64,000 nucleotides of DNA, taken from the NCBI GenBank assembly GCA_905221605.1, contig CAJNDS010000413.1:62001-126000 (forward strand), given 5' to 3'. Source of the DNA: Symbiodinium natans (taxonomy: Eukaryota; Sar; Dinophyceae; Suessiales; Symbiodiniaceae). Of this stretch, positions 1-9,889 are shown piece after piece. Numbering within the stretch: the stretch's first letter is position 1; each line of letters begins with the position of its first letter. The position numbers and the translations under genes are program-made. The notes below the pieces were generated by a model. It saw only the letters and a program-made list of their open reading frames with translations, searched no databases and was not told the origin of the DNA.

Positions 1-947
1 TCCGCGCAGCCCACGATCGCGGTGTGAGGTGCCTGTCCTGACTTCACCAGGGCTTTGCGCATCGGTGAGTTGGCCGCCACACTGGCGGGGGCGCCTGTCA
101 CGAAACGGTCGTTGCCCTCCTTCAACATCTCCAGGGCCTTCTCGGGCGCGACGGATGCGTCGTCGCCCGTGCGGACGCCATGGACGCCACGCTTGGCAGC
201 TCCCGCCTTGCTGATCCGAAGCATCGAAGGCGGAATGGCCGCGGAGGCATCGCTCAGGAGCTCCGCTTGCCTTGGGGATCGGCCGATGAACTCCACCAGT
301 CCAGTGGACAGGTCGTAGACGCCGCCTTGGATCTCAATCTGCCCACTCTTCACGCCCTCGCGGATGCCCTTGCTGTACTGCAGCAGGAAGTTGATGGTGT
401 GGAAGACGTTCACGCGCACCGCGTGAGCGGCCACGAACTCCTCGTCCGCCAAGGGGCCCATGTCATACTCGGCCTGTTCGGCCACGGCGCCGAGCCCTTC
501 CAGAAGGCCCTCAAGTGCAGACTGGGACTCGGCTGCTTGCTGCTTCCTTGCGAAATGCGCCTTGGTTGCCCCATAGATCGCCCCACACTTGGTGTGGCCC
601 AGGACGAGGACGAGACGGCTGCCCAACTTCCCAGTGCAGAACTCCAAGCTACCCAGCATGCTGCCTTCCGCGTGGGTGCACGTGTTGCCTGCGTTGCGGA
701 GAACGAAAATGTCGCCCGGCAGGGCATCGAAGATGACTTCCACCGGGGCCCGTGAGTCGGCACAGCCGACCACCGCTGTGTGCGGCGCCTGGCCATCGTC
801 CACCAGCTCCAATCGCTGGCCATCGCTTGTGGTTGTCGCCTGGGGAGTACCTTTCACAAAGCGCTGGTTCCCTGCACGAAGCATCTGCATCGCCTCGCCC
901 GGTGACACCGCGGCGGACTTTGTGGTACGCACCTTGAGATCCGCCAT
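1..947 (-). CDS. Beta-carbonic anhydrase, tandem-domain, partial at window edge
   Basis: Zinc enzyme for reversible hydration of CO2 to bicarbonate. The minus frame is open from an in-frame stop near 1018 to the window edge, and the first ATG is 945-947. Translation gives a complete beta-class domain. The zinc-site signatures are VGCADSR (Cys62, with Asp64 and Arg66 as the dyad) and GHTKCG (His118, Cys121). The helix LADEEFVAAHAVRVNV follows. After about residue 215 a second copy begins (EKALEMLKEGNDRFV, then HTAIVGCAD) and is cut at base 1, so the protein has at least two fused domains. Residues 1-20 do not look like a clear signal or transit peptide; an upstream exon may supply one. No intron is needed in this stretch. 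Family assignment is firm; location in the cell and total domain number are unknown. Confidence 0.93.
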   Translation of the reverse strand, partial: MADLKVRTTKSAAVSPGEAMQMLRAGNQRFVKGTPQATTTSDGQRLELVDDGQAPHTAVVGCADSRAPVEVIFDALPGDIFVLRNAGNTCTHAEGSMLGSLEFCTGKLGSRLVLVLGHTKCGAIYGATKAHFARKQQAAESQSALEGLLEGLGAVAEQAEYDMGPLADEEFVAAHAVRVNVFHTINFLLQYSKGIREGVKSGQIEIQGGVYDLSTGLVEFIGRSPRQAELLSDASAAIPPSMLRISKAGAAKRGVHGVRTGDDASVAPEKALEMLKEGNDRFVTGAPASVAANSPMRKALVKSGQAPHTAIVGCA

Positions 948-1479
948 CGCTGGTATGGCTGCTGGGCAAGAAGGCTTTCGGTGACTAGTGTTGCAAACCG
1001 CAGATCCAGCCGAAATGGCTCAGGGTGTTCCATGGCTAGTTTGGGTTGCCTCAATTCGTACAGCCCATGTGCCAGAGACTTTCCTGAATCGGCACCCTGC
1101 GACCCTCAGCATTCTAAAGCAGAACCAGCACGGCATGATCAACCCAGAGAGTCCACTTCCCCCTGAATCAAGCATGTCGTCAACGCGATGCTACTAGGAA
1201 ACCCTACTACCATTCAAGATACACATTCTGTGGCTAGGGGTCTTGAGCTCTCTTGACACCAAAAGAATCCCGACATGCGACACGTTCAGCTCCATGTGGG
1301 CATTGGTGTCCAGGTGAAAGCCCACCTTCAACAAGGTCTCTCTCCGGAAAGGTGTTACACATGGGAGGTGAAAGAGCCGGGTGCCTACAATTGCACAAGT
1401 TCACGTCTGCCATATGTCGGACGGTTAGCCTAGGATTCAGTAGGCGCCCTTGCCAAAGCCAAACAACGCGCCTGCATCT
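948..1479. other. Non-coding or unresolved spacer
   Basis: Short open frames occur on both strands but none resembles a known family. The stretch would hold the 5' end of the carbonic anhydrase transcript and the 3' end of the gene at 1.5-2.8 kb. No repeat array was seen in it. Confidence 0.4.
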
Positions 1480-2785
1480 CTATGCCTGCGCTTCGGTGGC
1501 CGCGAAGGGTTTCTGCGACCTCAACAGCTGCAGCTGAGTGGCCGTGGCAAAGAAGCTGGCTGTCACCCAGGGCAGCTGAGATGCTGTGATTGGCCCGAGA
1601 GACGGCGGGGTATCACCCAAGCGGAAATACTTGAAATGAATGTCCTCCAAAGCATCTGATCTGCAGAAGAACTCGCAACCACATGATGCCCGAATGCTGG
1701 ACTTAAGGCCACGGAGGGCATCTTTGCAGTAGCCACCCTTTAAACGCTGTCCTTCAGAGGGCCTGGCATCTTGGCCTGCAACATCTGTGTAATCAGGCCA
1801 AAGCGGTCTTCCATCATCCGCGCGATGATGATCGATATCTTCGGGTGCAGCTTGCCTCGAAGAGGCGCTTTTGGGCACACGCAGCGAGCCCCTATCCGAA
1901 ATACTTCTTGCAACTAAACCCTGAACCCTAAAGCCTAAACCCTTTTTTTCCGACTGAAGCTGGCGCAAGCACCAACCCTAAGCCCTAAACCCTATAAAGC
2001 CTAAACCCTTCTTTGGCTTTTCGCTCAGCCGACTTCCTGCTCAAGCAGAACCTTGAAACCGTAGGATGGGTCGCACCATGCACAGCCCTTTCGCCCAGCA
2101 TGGAAAGCGGGGCAGGCTGCACTTCTCTGCGTTAAGCCGTAGCAAGCTACAAAGTACTGCTTGGAGATTCATGGGTAGTTGTAAGAAGTAGGGCAACATG
2201 GTTCTGGCCTCCTTTAGGGCACCTATAGCCCTCGCTCATGAGTACCCATGAACCTCCAAGCTACAACCCTCCAAACCCTAGAAACACACGGCCCACTTCT
2301 TGGAAGGCCGAGATGCCATAGATGGAGTTCACCCAATGCAACGTAAACGAGCGCGCGACGAGCGAGATGCTCGCCTCTCCTTCTTCGTCCGCAGACTCGG
2401 CAGACTCTTCCTGGAGCCAGGCGTTCAGAAGGTGCACTTGGGGGTTCAGGGCACTTCTGACCCAAATTATAACTGTACTTATCAGCCAGTAAGTCTCCTA
2501 ACTCTGTTGTAAGTAAACTTATAATTGGGGTTCCTGAGTACCCCTGAACCTCCAAGTGCGACCAAAGGCGGGGAGGAATCCGGAGTCCCTTTTTTTTTAA
2601 GGCAGGTTTTGGGCCCTAAACCCTAAACCCTACACCCGCTGATAACGGCAGACCTTTGGGTGCCAGGGAAGGGCCTCCTCTGTGCTCTCGATCGCCAGGC
2701 GCTTCACGGCATCCTGGTGCTTGATCTTGTGGAGGCCCATGAGGCGCACCTGTACCTGAGCTTCTTCGGAGAGTCGTGGGCTGCT
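1480..2785 (-). CDS. Multi-exon gene, possible SMP lipid-transfer-domain protein
   Basis: Four minus-strand stretches read like exons: about 2785-2655 (EEAQVQVRLMGLHKIKHQDA), about 2435-2270 (HLLNAWLQEESAESADEEG, then TLHWVNSIYG), about 2159-2030 (QYFVACYGLTQRSAACPAF), and about 1880-1480 ending at a stop. The last includes HFKYFRLGDTPPSLGPITAS. That phrase resembles the start of SMP domains (extended synaptotagmin type), where a strand is followed by LGxxPP; this is resemblance only. The middle exon is bounded on both sides by a family-A inverted-repeat element, which suggests those elements are its introns. The start codon is not identified. The exons could belong to more than one gene. Confidence 0.4.
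1919..2006. repeat. Degenerate CCCTAAA repeats
   Basis: Irregular CCCTAAA and CCTAAA units with CCCTTTTTTTCCGACTGA spacers. The spacer recurs beside telomeric repeats at 18.63, 50.61 and 54.37 kb. Confidence 0.75.
2160..2260. mobile_element. Introner-like TIR element, family A, copy 1
   Basis: About 101 bp from CTTGGAGATTCATGGGTA to TACCCATGAACCTCCAAG, so the ends are inverted copies of each other. It separates two minus-strand exon candidates. Slightly degenerate at the left end. Confidence 0.7.
2436..2557. mobile_element. Introner-like TIR element, family A, copy 2
   Basis: About 122 bp. The left end ACTTGGGGGTTCAGGG pairs with the right end CCCCTGAACCTCCAAGT. The interior is rich in TTATAA-type sequence. 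It lies between the exon at about 2270-2435 and telomeric or poly-T sequence upstream, and probably forms an intron of the minus-strand gene. Confidence 0.7.
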
Positions 2786-2791
2786 TCGTGT

Positions 2792-2811
2792 GTGTGTGTG
2801 TGTGTGTGTGC
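2792..2811. repeat. (GT)n microsatellite
   Basis: About ten GT units directly upstream of an exon candidate on the minus strand. Confidence 0.9.
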
Positions 2812-3650
2812 CTAATTCGCATCTCGAGGTTGATGTGACTTTGCTGAATTTGCTTGGCTGTCACACTTGGACATGTTGCAGCTGTTGCAGGGGGCTGTGC
2901 GGCTTAAGGCGTGTGCGAGGTGCTGTTGCCACTTGTGTAGGCCACACCCCTCCCACGGGGCCCCTGTAGATTCTGTAGATTGAAGCCAATGATAGCAGGA
3001 TCTCTGCAGCTGAGAAGCCTCTGCTGAGATGGATTGGTCACTCTGATCCTCCAGCCGCAAGTTGCACCTGATAGTTCCGCACATGCAGCCCCCCCCCCCC
3101 CCACCCCCCTTGCACGCGGCTAAGTGCCTGCCTTCGCAAACCAAGAAGCTCTCGCACTTGTGCTACTACAAATTATCGCAGCATGCGCGGATCTATGATG
3201 GAAAGGAACTTGGATGGATGCCCGAAACCCTCCCAAGTCCGAAACCACTGAGGAGCCGTGGCACGGTTCGAAGGCTATGGTATGCATGGGCGCTTTGATG
3301 AGGTGATGCAGCTGGAACGCATGCCGGGCGATGACTTTGCCTCCAGCACGGGGCCGAGTCATGGCCCCTTCCGGGATTCTAGATAGTATATGTAGGGAGG
3401 TATCCTATAAAACCCCTTTAAAGGGTATATATATATATATATATGGCCCTTTCTCACCCTATTGGCCCTTTGCACAGTGGGATTCCTTGCGCAATACACC
3501 CTAAGAAGGGACTCCCTACAAGTAGCGCAGGCTGAGGCGGCCTCCTTCGTTGAGCGCGGCGATCTCCAGGCTCTGAGTGTCCATGGCGAGTCGGGAAATC
3601 GGCAGTCGGAGAATCGCTTCGATCTTGCCCTCAGCTTCCTGGTGGCAGCA
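2812..3650. other. Mostly non-coding; C14 tract and AT microsatellite
   Basis: Contains a C-run near 3089-3110, an (AT)n run near 3427-3443 and short palindromic AT-rich sequence at 3370-3440. A minus frame at 3120-3362 (phrase FEPCHGSSVVSDLGGFRAS) could be an exon but matches no family I know. Confidence 0.4.
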
Positions 3651-3652
3651 GA

Positions 3653-3687
3653 GGGTTTAGGGTTTAGGGTTTAGGGTTTAGGGTTTC
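3653..3687. repeat. TTTAGGG telomere-type array
   Basis: Five near-perfect TTTAGGG units in + orientation. They lie in intergenic DNA, not at a chromosome end. Confidence 0.95.
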
Positions 3688-4166
3688 CGAACTTGAGATT
3701 GCAGCCACAGATCCTCGCCCCTACTAGTGCGGACGGCACATGGATGGCCAATAAGCGCACCTTTTTGTCCCCAAGAAGAGGTTTCGACGGATTTCGACGG
3801 AGCCATCAAGGCTCTTAAGGATACGCCATGGCGGGTCGAGGCCTCAGGCCTGGACCCACAGCATTCCGGGAGTTCGACGAGGGGCTTCGGACAGCCTCGT
3901 GGACCACACGAAGGTGGCACTGCCTTTGTGCCTTTTACGTGGGGGGGCTTTACGACCCACTTACACTAAGTTGGCACTTAAGTGCCTGTTTCTTGTTAAA
4001 TTTACGGAAGGCCCCCCCCATTTCAAGCCACCACGGTGGGAGGAACATAGGGGCAAGGCAAGCCCGGGGGGTAAGCGGGAGAAAACACGCCATCCATGCA
4101 GCAGCTCGAGGCGCAGGCCTCCGCCGGCGCCGCGGGTGGCACCGCCTTTAGACTGAACTTGGAACC

Positions 4167-4251
4167 CTGGCAAAAAATCAGAATTTCTTATGCTGTTTCT
4201 TATGGGAATTATCGTCCCCAAAAGTAAAAAGAGAATATTCCCCAAGGCATC
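4167..4251 (-). mobile_element. Introner-like element, family E, copy 1
   Basis: Minus-strand form starts GATGCCTTGGGGAATA and ends TTTGCCAG before GGTTCCAAG. The same layout occurs at 5865-5941 and 16156-16231, both clean GA-AG introns by frame. Here it would overlap the TGA of the Cys-rich gene. If it is spliced, the protein continues (T|GG TTC CAA) toward a stop near 3961. Whether it is used is unresolved. Confidence 0.6.
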
Positions 4252-6219
4252 ACAAAGCTGCGTGGTACCAGGAGGTGGAGAAAATGGGAGACCCTGGCTG
4301 CAAGAACACATCCGTGCATGGCCGCGCGGCGGGAGCAGGGCCCTTGTAGACAAGCTCAACCGGGTCAGTGGAGAAGATTGTTCCTATACTCCCCTTGGAA
4401 CCTTAATAAAAATAATATGTTTTTAATCCTCTTGGGTTTTTATATAAACAAAAAATAAAAAAAGTCCCAAGGGGGATGTAGGTTCCTTTGCAGGCGTCGA
4501 TGGATGCCGACAGCTCGTCTTTCGGCTTGCCCAAGGCAGCAATGTAGCATTCGATCCGCTTCACGATCCTCCACTCTGCCTTCGCGGCCACTTCTGTCTG
4601 CTTTCCCATGCTTTGGATGTCCTGGTAGATGTCCGCCTTCTCCGCATAGCACTTCGAGAACTTGCTACAAGTAAATGTCTTGTGTACCTCACAGGATCGC
4701 TGCTCGAATGCTGCCTGCTGCGTTGAGCACTCAAGCCTTCTGTCCCAGTAGTGGCACATCAACTGCTTGCAAAGCTCCATGTTCTTGAAGGGTGTTGTTG
4801 AGGCATTTTGGCATTTCAGCCGCTTTTCCACCACTGCCTGGTACTCACCCTTGAAGTGAGCAGCCATGCCTTTCAGGTAGTTGCCAATCGTTGGAACTGG
4901 CGTGCCCAACTGCATGACACAGGTACTCGTTGGGTCCGGGAGTGTCTGGGCCTGCACATAGTTGTTGCAGATTGCTTGGATCCGCTCTGCATAGATCTTC
5001 CAACCGACGACGCACGTGGTCTGGAAGTCTGCGTACAGGTCGGCTTCCGACTGCCGGCACTGAATATGCTGGGCATCCAGGTCTGCCAGCTCTTCGACGT
5101 AGTGGGTGTCATTGGGCTGAATACAGGTACTCAGGTTCTGCCACGCCTCATCGAGATCCATCTGGGTCCTAGTTCATGGTTCGGAGAGTATTCAAAAATT
5201 TCGATTTCTATCCTTATTGAGTTTAAGTAGCCTTAAGTATATATATATATGTATATATATATGTATATATATATATGTATATATATATGTATATATATAT
5301 ATATATATATATGTAAAGTGTTGCCCCACTACGGCAAAGTGTCTGGTTCATGCGCTGCAGGATGTTCTGCTTCATGCTGGAGTCGATGAGCCGCTGGATC
5401 TCCTTCTCGGTGGCCCAGTAACCCTATTCTAACAAGGGCACCCTTTTTTTTGGTTTGGTTACTTTATAGGGCACCCTTGAAGCCCCAAAAAAAAACTTTT
5501 TGGGTTACTTTGTTATAGGGCACCCTTGAACCCCCCCCCCCCCCCAAAAAAAAAAAAACACTTTTTTGGGGTTACTTTATTATCGGGGAACCTTGAACCC
5601 CAAAACGAAACCTTTTTTGGTTACTTTATTATAAGGGAACCTTGAACCCCCCCCCCCCCCAAAAAACAAAAAAAAAAAAAAAGAGGAAACAACTTTATAG
5701 GGGAACCTTGAACCAACAAAAAAAGGGAAAAAAGGGTACCACTGGATCCATCAAGCCTTCAAGAAAGCGGTCAGGTTCGTGGAGGCAGAGGTGCCTTGGG
5801 ACTGGAGCCTTGCCACGTTCAGGACCGACTTCTCCATGTTCCTATGCTGAGTCAACTCGGAGCCCTAGCAAAAATTAAAAAAATGCTTGCTGTTTCTTAG
5901 AAATTGAAGTGCTCAAAGTTAAGAAAAGATTTCTTAACATCCCCAAGGTTCGAGAGGGTGGCCTTCTCTGGCGCCATGGACTTCATGCGCGCCGACATCC
6001 GAAGCTCGGCAGACGTCATCTTCGTCTTCCGCAAGGTAGCTGCATTCCTTAGTAGCCCAGTAAGCATCTTATAATTTAATAAGGGCACCCTTTCTTGGGT
6101 TGGTTACTTTATGAGGGAACCTTGAACCCCAAAAACAGGGAAAAGGGTACCACTGGGCTAGCAAGATTCAGGCAGAGGAAGGAGCTCACAAGGAGCAGGT
6201 TCCAGAGCCAAATCTTCAT
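4250..6219 (-). CDS. Secreted Cys-rich dinoflagellate-type protein, six exons
   Basis: The start ATG at 6219-6217 gives a strong signal peptide (MKIWLWNLLLVSSFLCLNLA). Inferred exons: 6219-6154, 6067-5942, 5864-5757, 5423 to about 5331, about 5161-4486, and 4383-4250 with a TGA stop. Junctions 1-2, 2-3 and 5-6 keep frame exactly (for example AAA G|GA ACA giving CKGTIF). The 3-4 junction works only as a GC-AG intron, and 4-5 is not resolved. The mature part has more than 15 Cys in paired spacing, for instance CKQLMCHYWDRRLEC and SCEVHKTFTCSKFSKC, and ends PCTDVFLQPGSPIF. This suggests a disulfide-bonded extracellular or vesicular protein. I know no function. Every intron matches a TIR element family seen elsewhere in the window. 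Confidence 0.72.
4384..4485 (-). mobile_element. Introner element, family D, copy 1 (102-bp GA-AG intron)
   Basis: The minus strand reads GAACCTACATCCCCCTTGGG through to CCAAGGGGAGTATAG. Terminal inverted repeats are CCTACATCCCCCTTGGGAC and CCTATACTCCCCTTGGAAC. Removing exactly these 102 bases joins AAAG to GAACAATC and continues the protein in frame. AGGAAC is duplicated at both borders. Confidence 0.88.
5172..5330 (-). mobile_element. Introner-like element, family F, copy 1, with AT expansion
   Basis: The acceptor side reads GAACCATGAACTAG and the opposite end GTAGTGGGGCAAC. Both ends match the family-F introns of the glycosyltransferase gene. The interior carries a long (AT)n stretch at about 5238-5313. 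It lies between exons 4 and 5 of the Cys-rich gene; the exact splice sites do not resolve by frame. Confidence 0.65.
5424..5756 (-). mobile_element. Introner-like element, family C, internally expanded
   Basis: Ends are CCAGTGGTACCCTT and its partner AGGGTTACTGG. The interior is a tandem series of about 55-80 bp units built around GGTTACTTTATTATAGGG and CCTTGAACCCC, interrupted by two poly-C/poly-A tracts. Splicing from GC at 5756 to AG at 5424 keeps the frame (FLK|GYWATEKE), so the copy appears to have grown by internal duplication while remaining an intron. Confidence 0.65.
5865..5941 (-). mobile_element. Introner element, family E, copy 2 (77-bp GA-AG intron)
   Basis: Minus strand runs GATGTTAAGAAATC to TTTTTGCTAG. 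Excision joins AACCTTGGG to GGCTCCGAG in phase 0. It shares the internal TAAGAAAC motif with copies at 4167 and 16156. Confidence 0.82.
6068..6153 (-). mobile_element. Introner element, family C, compact copy (86 bp)
   Basis: Runs from GTGGTACCCTTTTCCC to TTATAAG on the minus strand, with CCAGT and ACTGG at the element borders. It contains one copy of the unit that is tandemly repeated in 5424-5756. GT-AG splicing joins the signal peptide exon to exon 2 in phase 0. Confidence 0.75.
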
Positions 6220-6221
6220 TC

Positions 6222-6323
6222 CTATACTCCCCTTAGAACCTCAATAAAAACACTATCTTTCATACCCTCCTGGGTTTTATATACACAAAAACAAAAAATA
6301 GTTCCCAAGGGGGATGGAGATTC
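6222..6323 (-). mobile_element. Introner element, family D, copy 2 (102-bp, 5' UTR intron)
   Basis: Same length as the copy at 4384 and aligns end to end: GAATCTCCATCCCCCTTGGG to CTAAGGGGAGTATAG. It ends two bases before the start codon of the Cys-rich gene, so it would be an intron of the 5' leader. AGAAT and AGGAAT flank it. Confidence 0.8.
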
Positions 6324-6414
6324 TGGGTCTCGGGGCTGTCCCTCGAGACTGGGAGCTGCCGCTGTCAGCTCCCACATTCTCGAGCCACGACGCTTTGCAG
6401 GGCACAGAAGAAGC

Positions 6415-6506
6415 AGGGTTCAGGGTTCAGGGTTCAGGGTTCAGGGTTTAGGGTTTGGGGTTTGGGGTTTGGGGTTTGGGGTTTAGGGGTTTGGGGTTTA
6501 GGGGTT
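6415..6506. repeat. TTCAGGG/TTTAGGG/TTTGGGG array
   Basis: Mixed telomere-type units. TTCAGGG comes first, then TTTAGGG, then a run of TTTGGGG, as if divergence spread by local duplication. Confidence 0.92.
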
Positions 6507-6609
6507 CAAAGGCTATTATATGCGCGCGGAATCACGGGATCAAGGGCGGAGCAATCTCTCTCCTACGAAAGGAGCACGCGCCTGGCGTGAAAGCCTAGCA
6601 GCTCAAACG

Positions 6610-6610
<1 letters not shown>

Positions 6611-6679
<69 letters not shown>

Positions 6680-6686
6680 AAAAAAA
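6611..6686. repeat. C67-A9 compound homopolymer
   Basis: 67 consecutive C followed by nine A. It is the longest of several C-then-A tracts in the window. Its exact length is unreliable in any assembly. Confidence 0.9.
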
Positions 6687-6939
6687 GTGGAGCATGATGA
6701 AATCTCAAGAAATCTCAAGAAATGCCCAGCACCACCCCGGCTCCTGGAAAATCTGGCTGCGCGCCACAGAGGACCTCCGCTTCCCTTCCTGCTTCCCTTC
6801 TTGGTCGGATGCCTAAGTTGCCAGGCCAGGCAGTTTATTTTAGGACTAAACCCTGAAAACCTTTCAAGGTAACAACCCCCACCCCCCCCCAAACCATACA
6901 GCTTCAAGGGAATCAACACAGGAGAAATGGCATCGCCTG

Positions 6940-7147
6940 TCCCTACTTTCTGAAGTTTAGGTGACCATGAGCCGCTCGACAGGTTGTTGAGAAGTGCTCC
7001 ACCATAGCTGAAGCTAAACCTCTCAACTGCCTGCTTAGCAGCCTCCGCTTTGCATCGCACCAAACCTGTCCGCAGCTGTTCTTCTCCCACCCGCAGGCAG
7101 AGCGCGATCTGCTGCATGTGAAAGGCTTCGGGGAGGAAGACCTCCAT
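6940..7147 (-). CDS. Exon candidate of unknown gene
   Basis: The minus frame from ATG 7147 reads MEVFLPEAFHMQQIALCLR, then EEQLRTGLVRCKAEAAKQAV, then FSFSYGGALLNNLSSG. The composition is protein-like, unlike the poly-C derived sequence downstream of about 6940. No family recognised. A telomeric motif lies just upstream at 7165-7185. Confidence 0.35.
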
Positions 7148-7176
7148 GTGCCGAGGCAGTGTTTGGGGTTCAGGGT

Positions 7177-8120
7177 TTAGGGTTTCGATTGCCGGATGAT
7201 GCGCAGAAACCTGTCATAAGCCGCACGAGGTGCAATGGTCGAGGCAAGCAAGCTCCGCTGCCTCGTCAATGTGACACTGTAGCAGGCAGTGATCATAGTC
7301 CACCTAGGTTGCCGAAGCCCGCTGATCGCTGTACCACACCTCCCCAACTCAATGGCAGACCTGCGAAGACTCTCGACCTGCGACTCTCTTATTGCATTAG
7401 CACAACGACACACATACAGAACGTTGCATCTAGCCCTTACGTCGCAATCGCAACATTCTGGCTGCCGAGCAGCTGAGTGCGGGATGATCCTCAAAACTTG
7501 TCAGGTCATGGGCTGGGTCGCATGACATGGTCGGTTCTGGCAAGTATGGTCCGCTATACGCGGAGCGTCAGACGGGACCAGAACTTCCAGTGAAGCAGGG
7601 ATCACTGAACATTTATTGAAGAACTGCGGGGACATCGGCCACACCTTGAACCCCAAGAAACGCTTCGACTCTCACACTAGCGCGAGCGGGCGGGGCTCTT
7701 GGTGTGGAGGGACTCCTGTCGCTCCCTGAATTCTGGTAAAGCGCTCTTGCAAACAGGCCATCCGACGTCGAACGCTGAGCCAAGTCGCTCCAGCCAATCG
7801 ACGTGGAGCGTCACTGCGCCAAGGGTCACCTTATGTCACACCGACTCACTTGCACTCTTTGTCTCTCTCCTCACCTGCGAACATCTCCTACAAACCAGGG
7901 TGCCGTTCAGCCACTTCATGCACAAAAACACAGAATATCCCGGGCGTGAGTATGCTTGTAAGGTGGTGATGTGAGTAGCACTTTAACACCCTGGTCATCA
8001 GCAAGCATGAGGGACTAGACGTTACGCAATGAAGGCAGGACATGCTGCATTGGCTGTTCTCCACCACTTTCACATGGAGGAGCAGGAAATGCTGCAAAGT
8101 CAGGCGCTGTCGCTTCACCA
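7177..8120. other. No supported gene
   Basis: Overlapping open frames on both strands (for example 7177-7494 minus, Cys-rich near its start) carry no recognisable family signature. No arrays of repeats were seen. Confidence 0.35.
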
Positions 8121-8199
8121 CCCTATGAGCCCCTCCCCCCCCCAAAAAAAGAAGAGCCTCTGAGTTCTTTGGCAAGTCGTGGAGGTTCATGCGAACGGA

Positions 8200-8780
8200 G
8201 CCGTGGCAGCAACCTGTACAGATACAGTTTGGGACCCTGGTTGGGATTTTTGTGGGTCACCCGCCCGGCCATGCTCTGCGCGGGTAAACTGTTGCGGTTC
8301 AGGTATAGGAGGTGTCTTGCGCATCGAGCTAGTGGTTCATGCGTTTGCTGTTTGCCGATCTGGACTGAGGAACATAGGGCTTTAAGGACTTTGGGACGGT
8401 TGAGAGTTGTGAGTGACGGCTGAGCACCTCCCCAGCACAGCAGCTCCGCGATCTTCCGATTCTTCGCGGTGCCCATCAGCCGAGGTGAGCCCCATCGCCC
8501 GACGTCGCTCACGGAAACCTTACTTGGAGGTTCATAGGTACTTGCACGCGGGGTTAGAAGTACCCCAAGTAAGGTTATAACCAGTCTGATATCTAGCTAC
8601 CTAACTTCTAACCCCACTTATAACTACCCATGAACCTGCAAGTACGGATGGACTGCATGGAGGCATGGGTTTGCTCGGCCGAAGTCTTTGCAAACAAGGC
8701 TCTTGCAGCTTCTGGTTGTAGTCAAAGACAAAGAAGTCATGCACATTCCTGGCACCGAGGCCCCCCCCACTCTGGCTACT
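8200..8780 (-). CDS. Two exons flanking a TIR intron, unknown protein
   Basis: The upstream exon (to 8646) reads ARNVHDFFVFDYNQKLQEPC in frame and ends CCA TCC. Removing 8519-8645 continues it in phase 0 as VSVSDVGRWGSPRLMGTAKN then RKIAELLCWG. The fit at both sides of the inverted-repeat element supports a real gene on the minus strand. Its limits and function are unknown. Confidence 0.5.
8519..8645 (-). mobile_element. Introner element, family A, copy 3 (127-bp GT-AG intron)
   Basis: Minus strand runs GTACTTGCAGGTTCATGGGT to ACCTATGAACCTCCAAGTAAG. The inverted termini themselves supply the splice sites (GTACTTG and CCAAGTAAG). The flanking frames join in phase 0. Confidence 0.8.
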
Positions 8781-9836
8781 CTCAGTTCAGACTCTCATGT
8801 GCCAACCTCAAAGACCGCCAGGCACCAGCGCCACATTCATGACAACAGTCCGCAGCTACTGAGCTACTGTTGGAGATGACAAGGCGAATACAGCAGCCAT
8901 GGCTTGTGCACCAAAGAACTGACTGAAGTGGCAACCTTTCAATGGCGAGCGAAGAAATATGCTCATGTATATGCAACAGTGCAATACCTGGGCAGAGAAG
9001 TAGCACAGAAAATCGGACTCTGCTGCACCAAATCGGACCCTGCTTCACCGGAAGCGTATTCTTGCGCGGCAGTGACGCCTGCCGACGTGGTACGCGGACG
9101 ACGCAGCGAGTGGCTCAAAGCGCACGTCATACCTCAGCTGCACAAAGCGATGAAACAAACACAAGCACACGCGGGCCGCCAGAACTCCTCGATAGTCGCA
9201 AAACCGACCCTTCTGTAAGGGTGTTTAGGCTCGAGGCTGAGCTGGTCACGGACCATCAGAATAGCACGGCAACGTGAGTCAGTGAAATCGGAGGTCTTGC
9301 TTGGGCTTGAAGATCTGCGTGGCCATACGGCTCCAATCCAAAAAACGTAACGGCTTGATTCAGGGCCGGGGCGCTGTAAAGTTGCGTGCTCTTTCGGCCG
9401 AACCCGCCGCATCATCGAGTGCCATCCGCCTGCTGTTAACCGTTAACCGCTCGGGGGGGATCGAACTTGAAGCTCCCTGAAAAAAAGCGTTTAGGGTTTA
9501 GGGTTTAAGAGTACCCTCGGATCCATGGCCACTTTCTCACGGTGCCGACCTCCCTCAAGTGCATCCGCCAAGCCGCAAGTCCGCAAAGATCCGAAGAATC
9601 CCCAACCCTCAGCCCCTTTAACCCCAAACCCTAAACTCAAAATAAACTCAAAAAACCCCTAACCCTAAACCCTAAACTCTATAAAACCCTAAGCCCCTAA
9701 GCCCCTAAACCCCTAAACCCTAAAACCCCCCAAACTGGCCTGCTTCCACTTGGTCCAAATCTTCCTCCACGAAGCCCAGGCTCTGATCCCATGCCAAGCT
9801 GGGGTGCCAAACCTCCAGCCCTGGCGCCGGTTTTGA
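8646..9836. other. Mostly unresolved; weak open frames
   Basis: A + frame at 8904-9218 (phrase YAHVYATVQYLGREVAQKIG) is open over 104 codons but has no family match. 9490-9510 and 9620-9730 hold scattered CCCTAAA units. Nothing else could be supported. Confidence 0.3.
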
Positions 9837-9888
9837 GGTTTAGGGTTTGGGGTTTAGGGTTTAGGGTTTAGGGTTGAGGGTTTAGGGC
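9837..9888. repeat. TTTAGGG array beside a family-A element
   Basis: About six units with TTTGGGG and TTGAGGG variants. They abut the TIR element that starts at 9890. Confidence 0.92.
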
Positions 9889-9889
9889 T

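Noticed and set aside
180-984. Long + strand frames over the carbonic anhydrase
   Set aside because: Antisense shadows of a clearly conserved minus-strand enzyme.
1450-1485. Second carbonic anhydrase or other gene on the + strand
   Set aside because: Frames are short and show no family motif.
6563-6816. Long Pro-rich or Gly-rich frames across the C67 tract
   Set aside because: They are translations of a homopolymer with no protein-like flanks.
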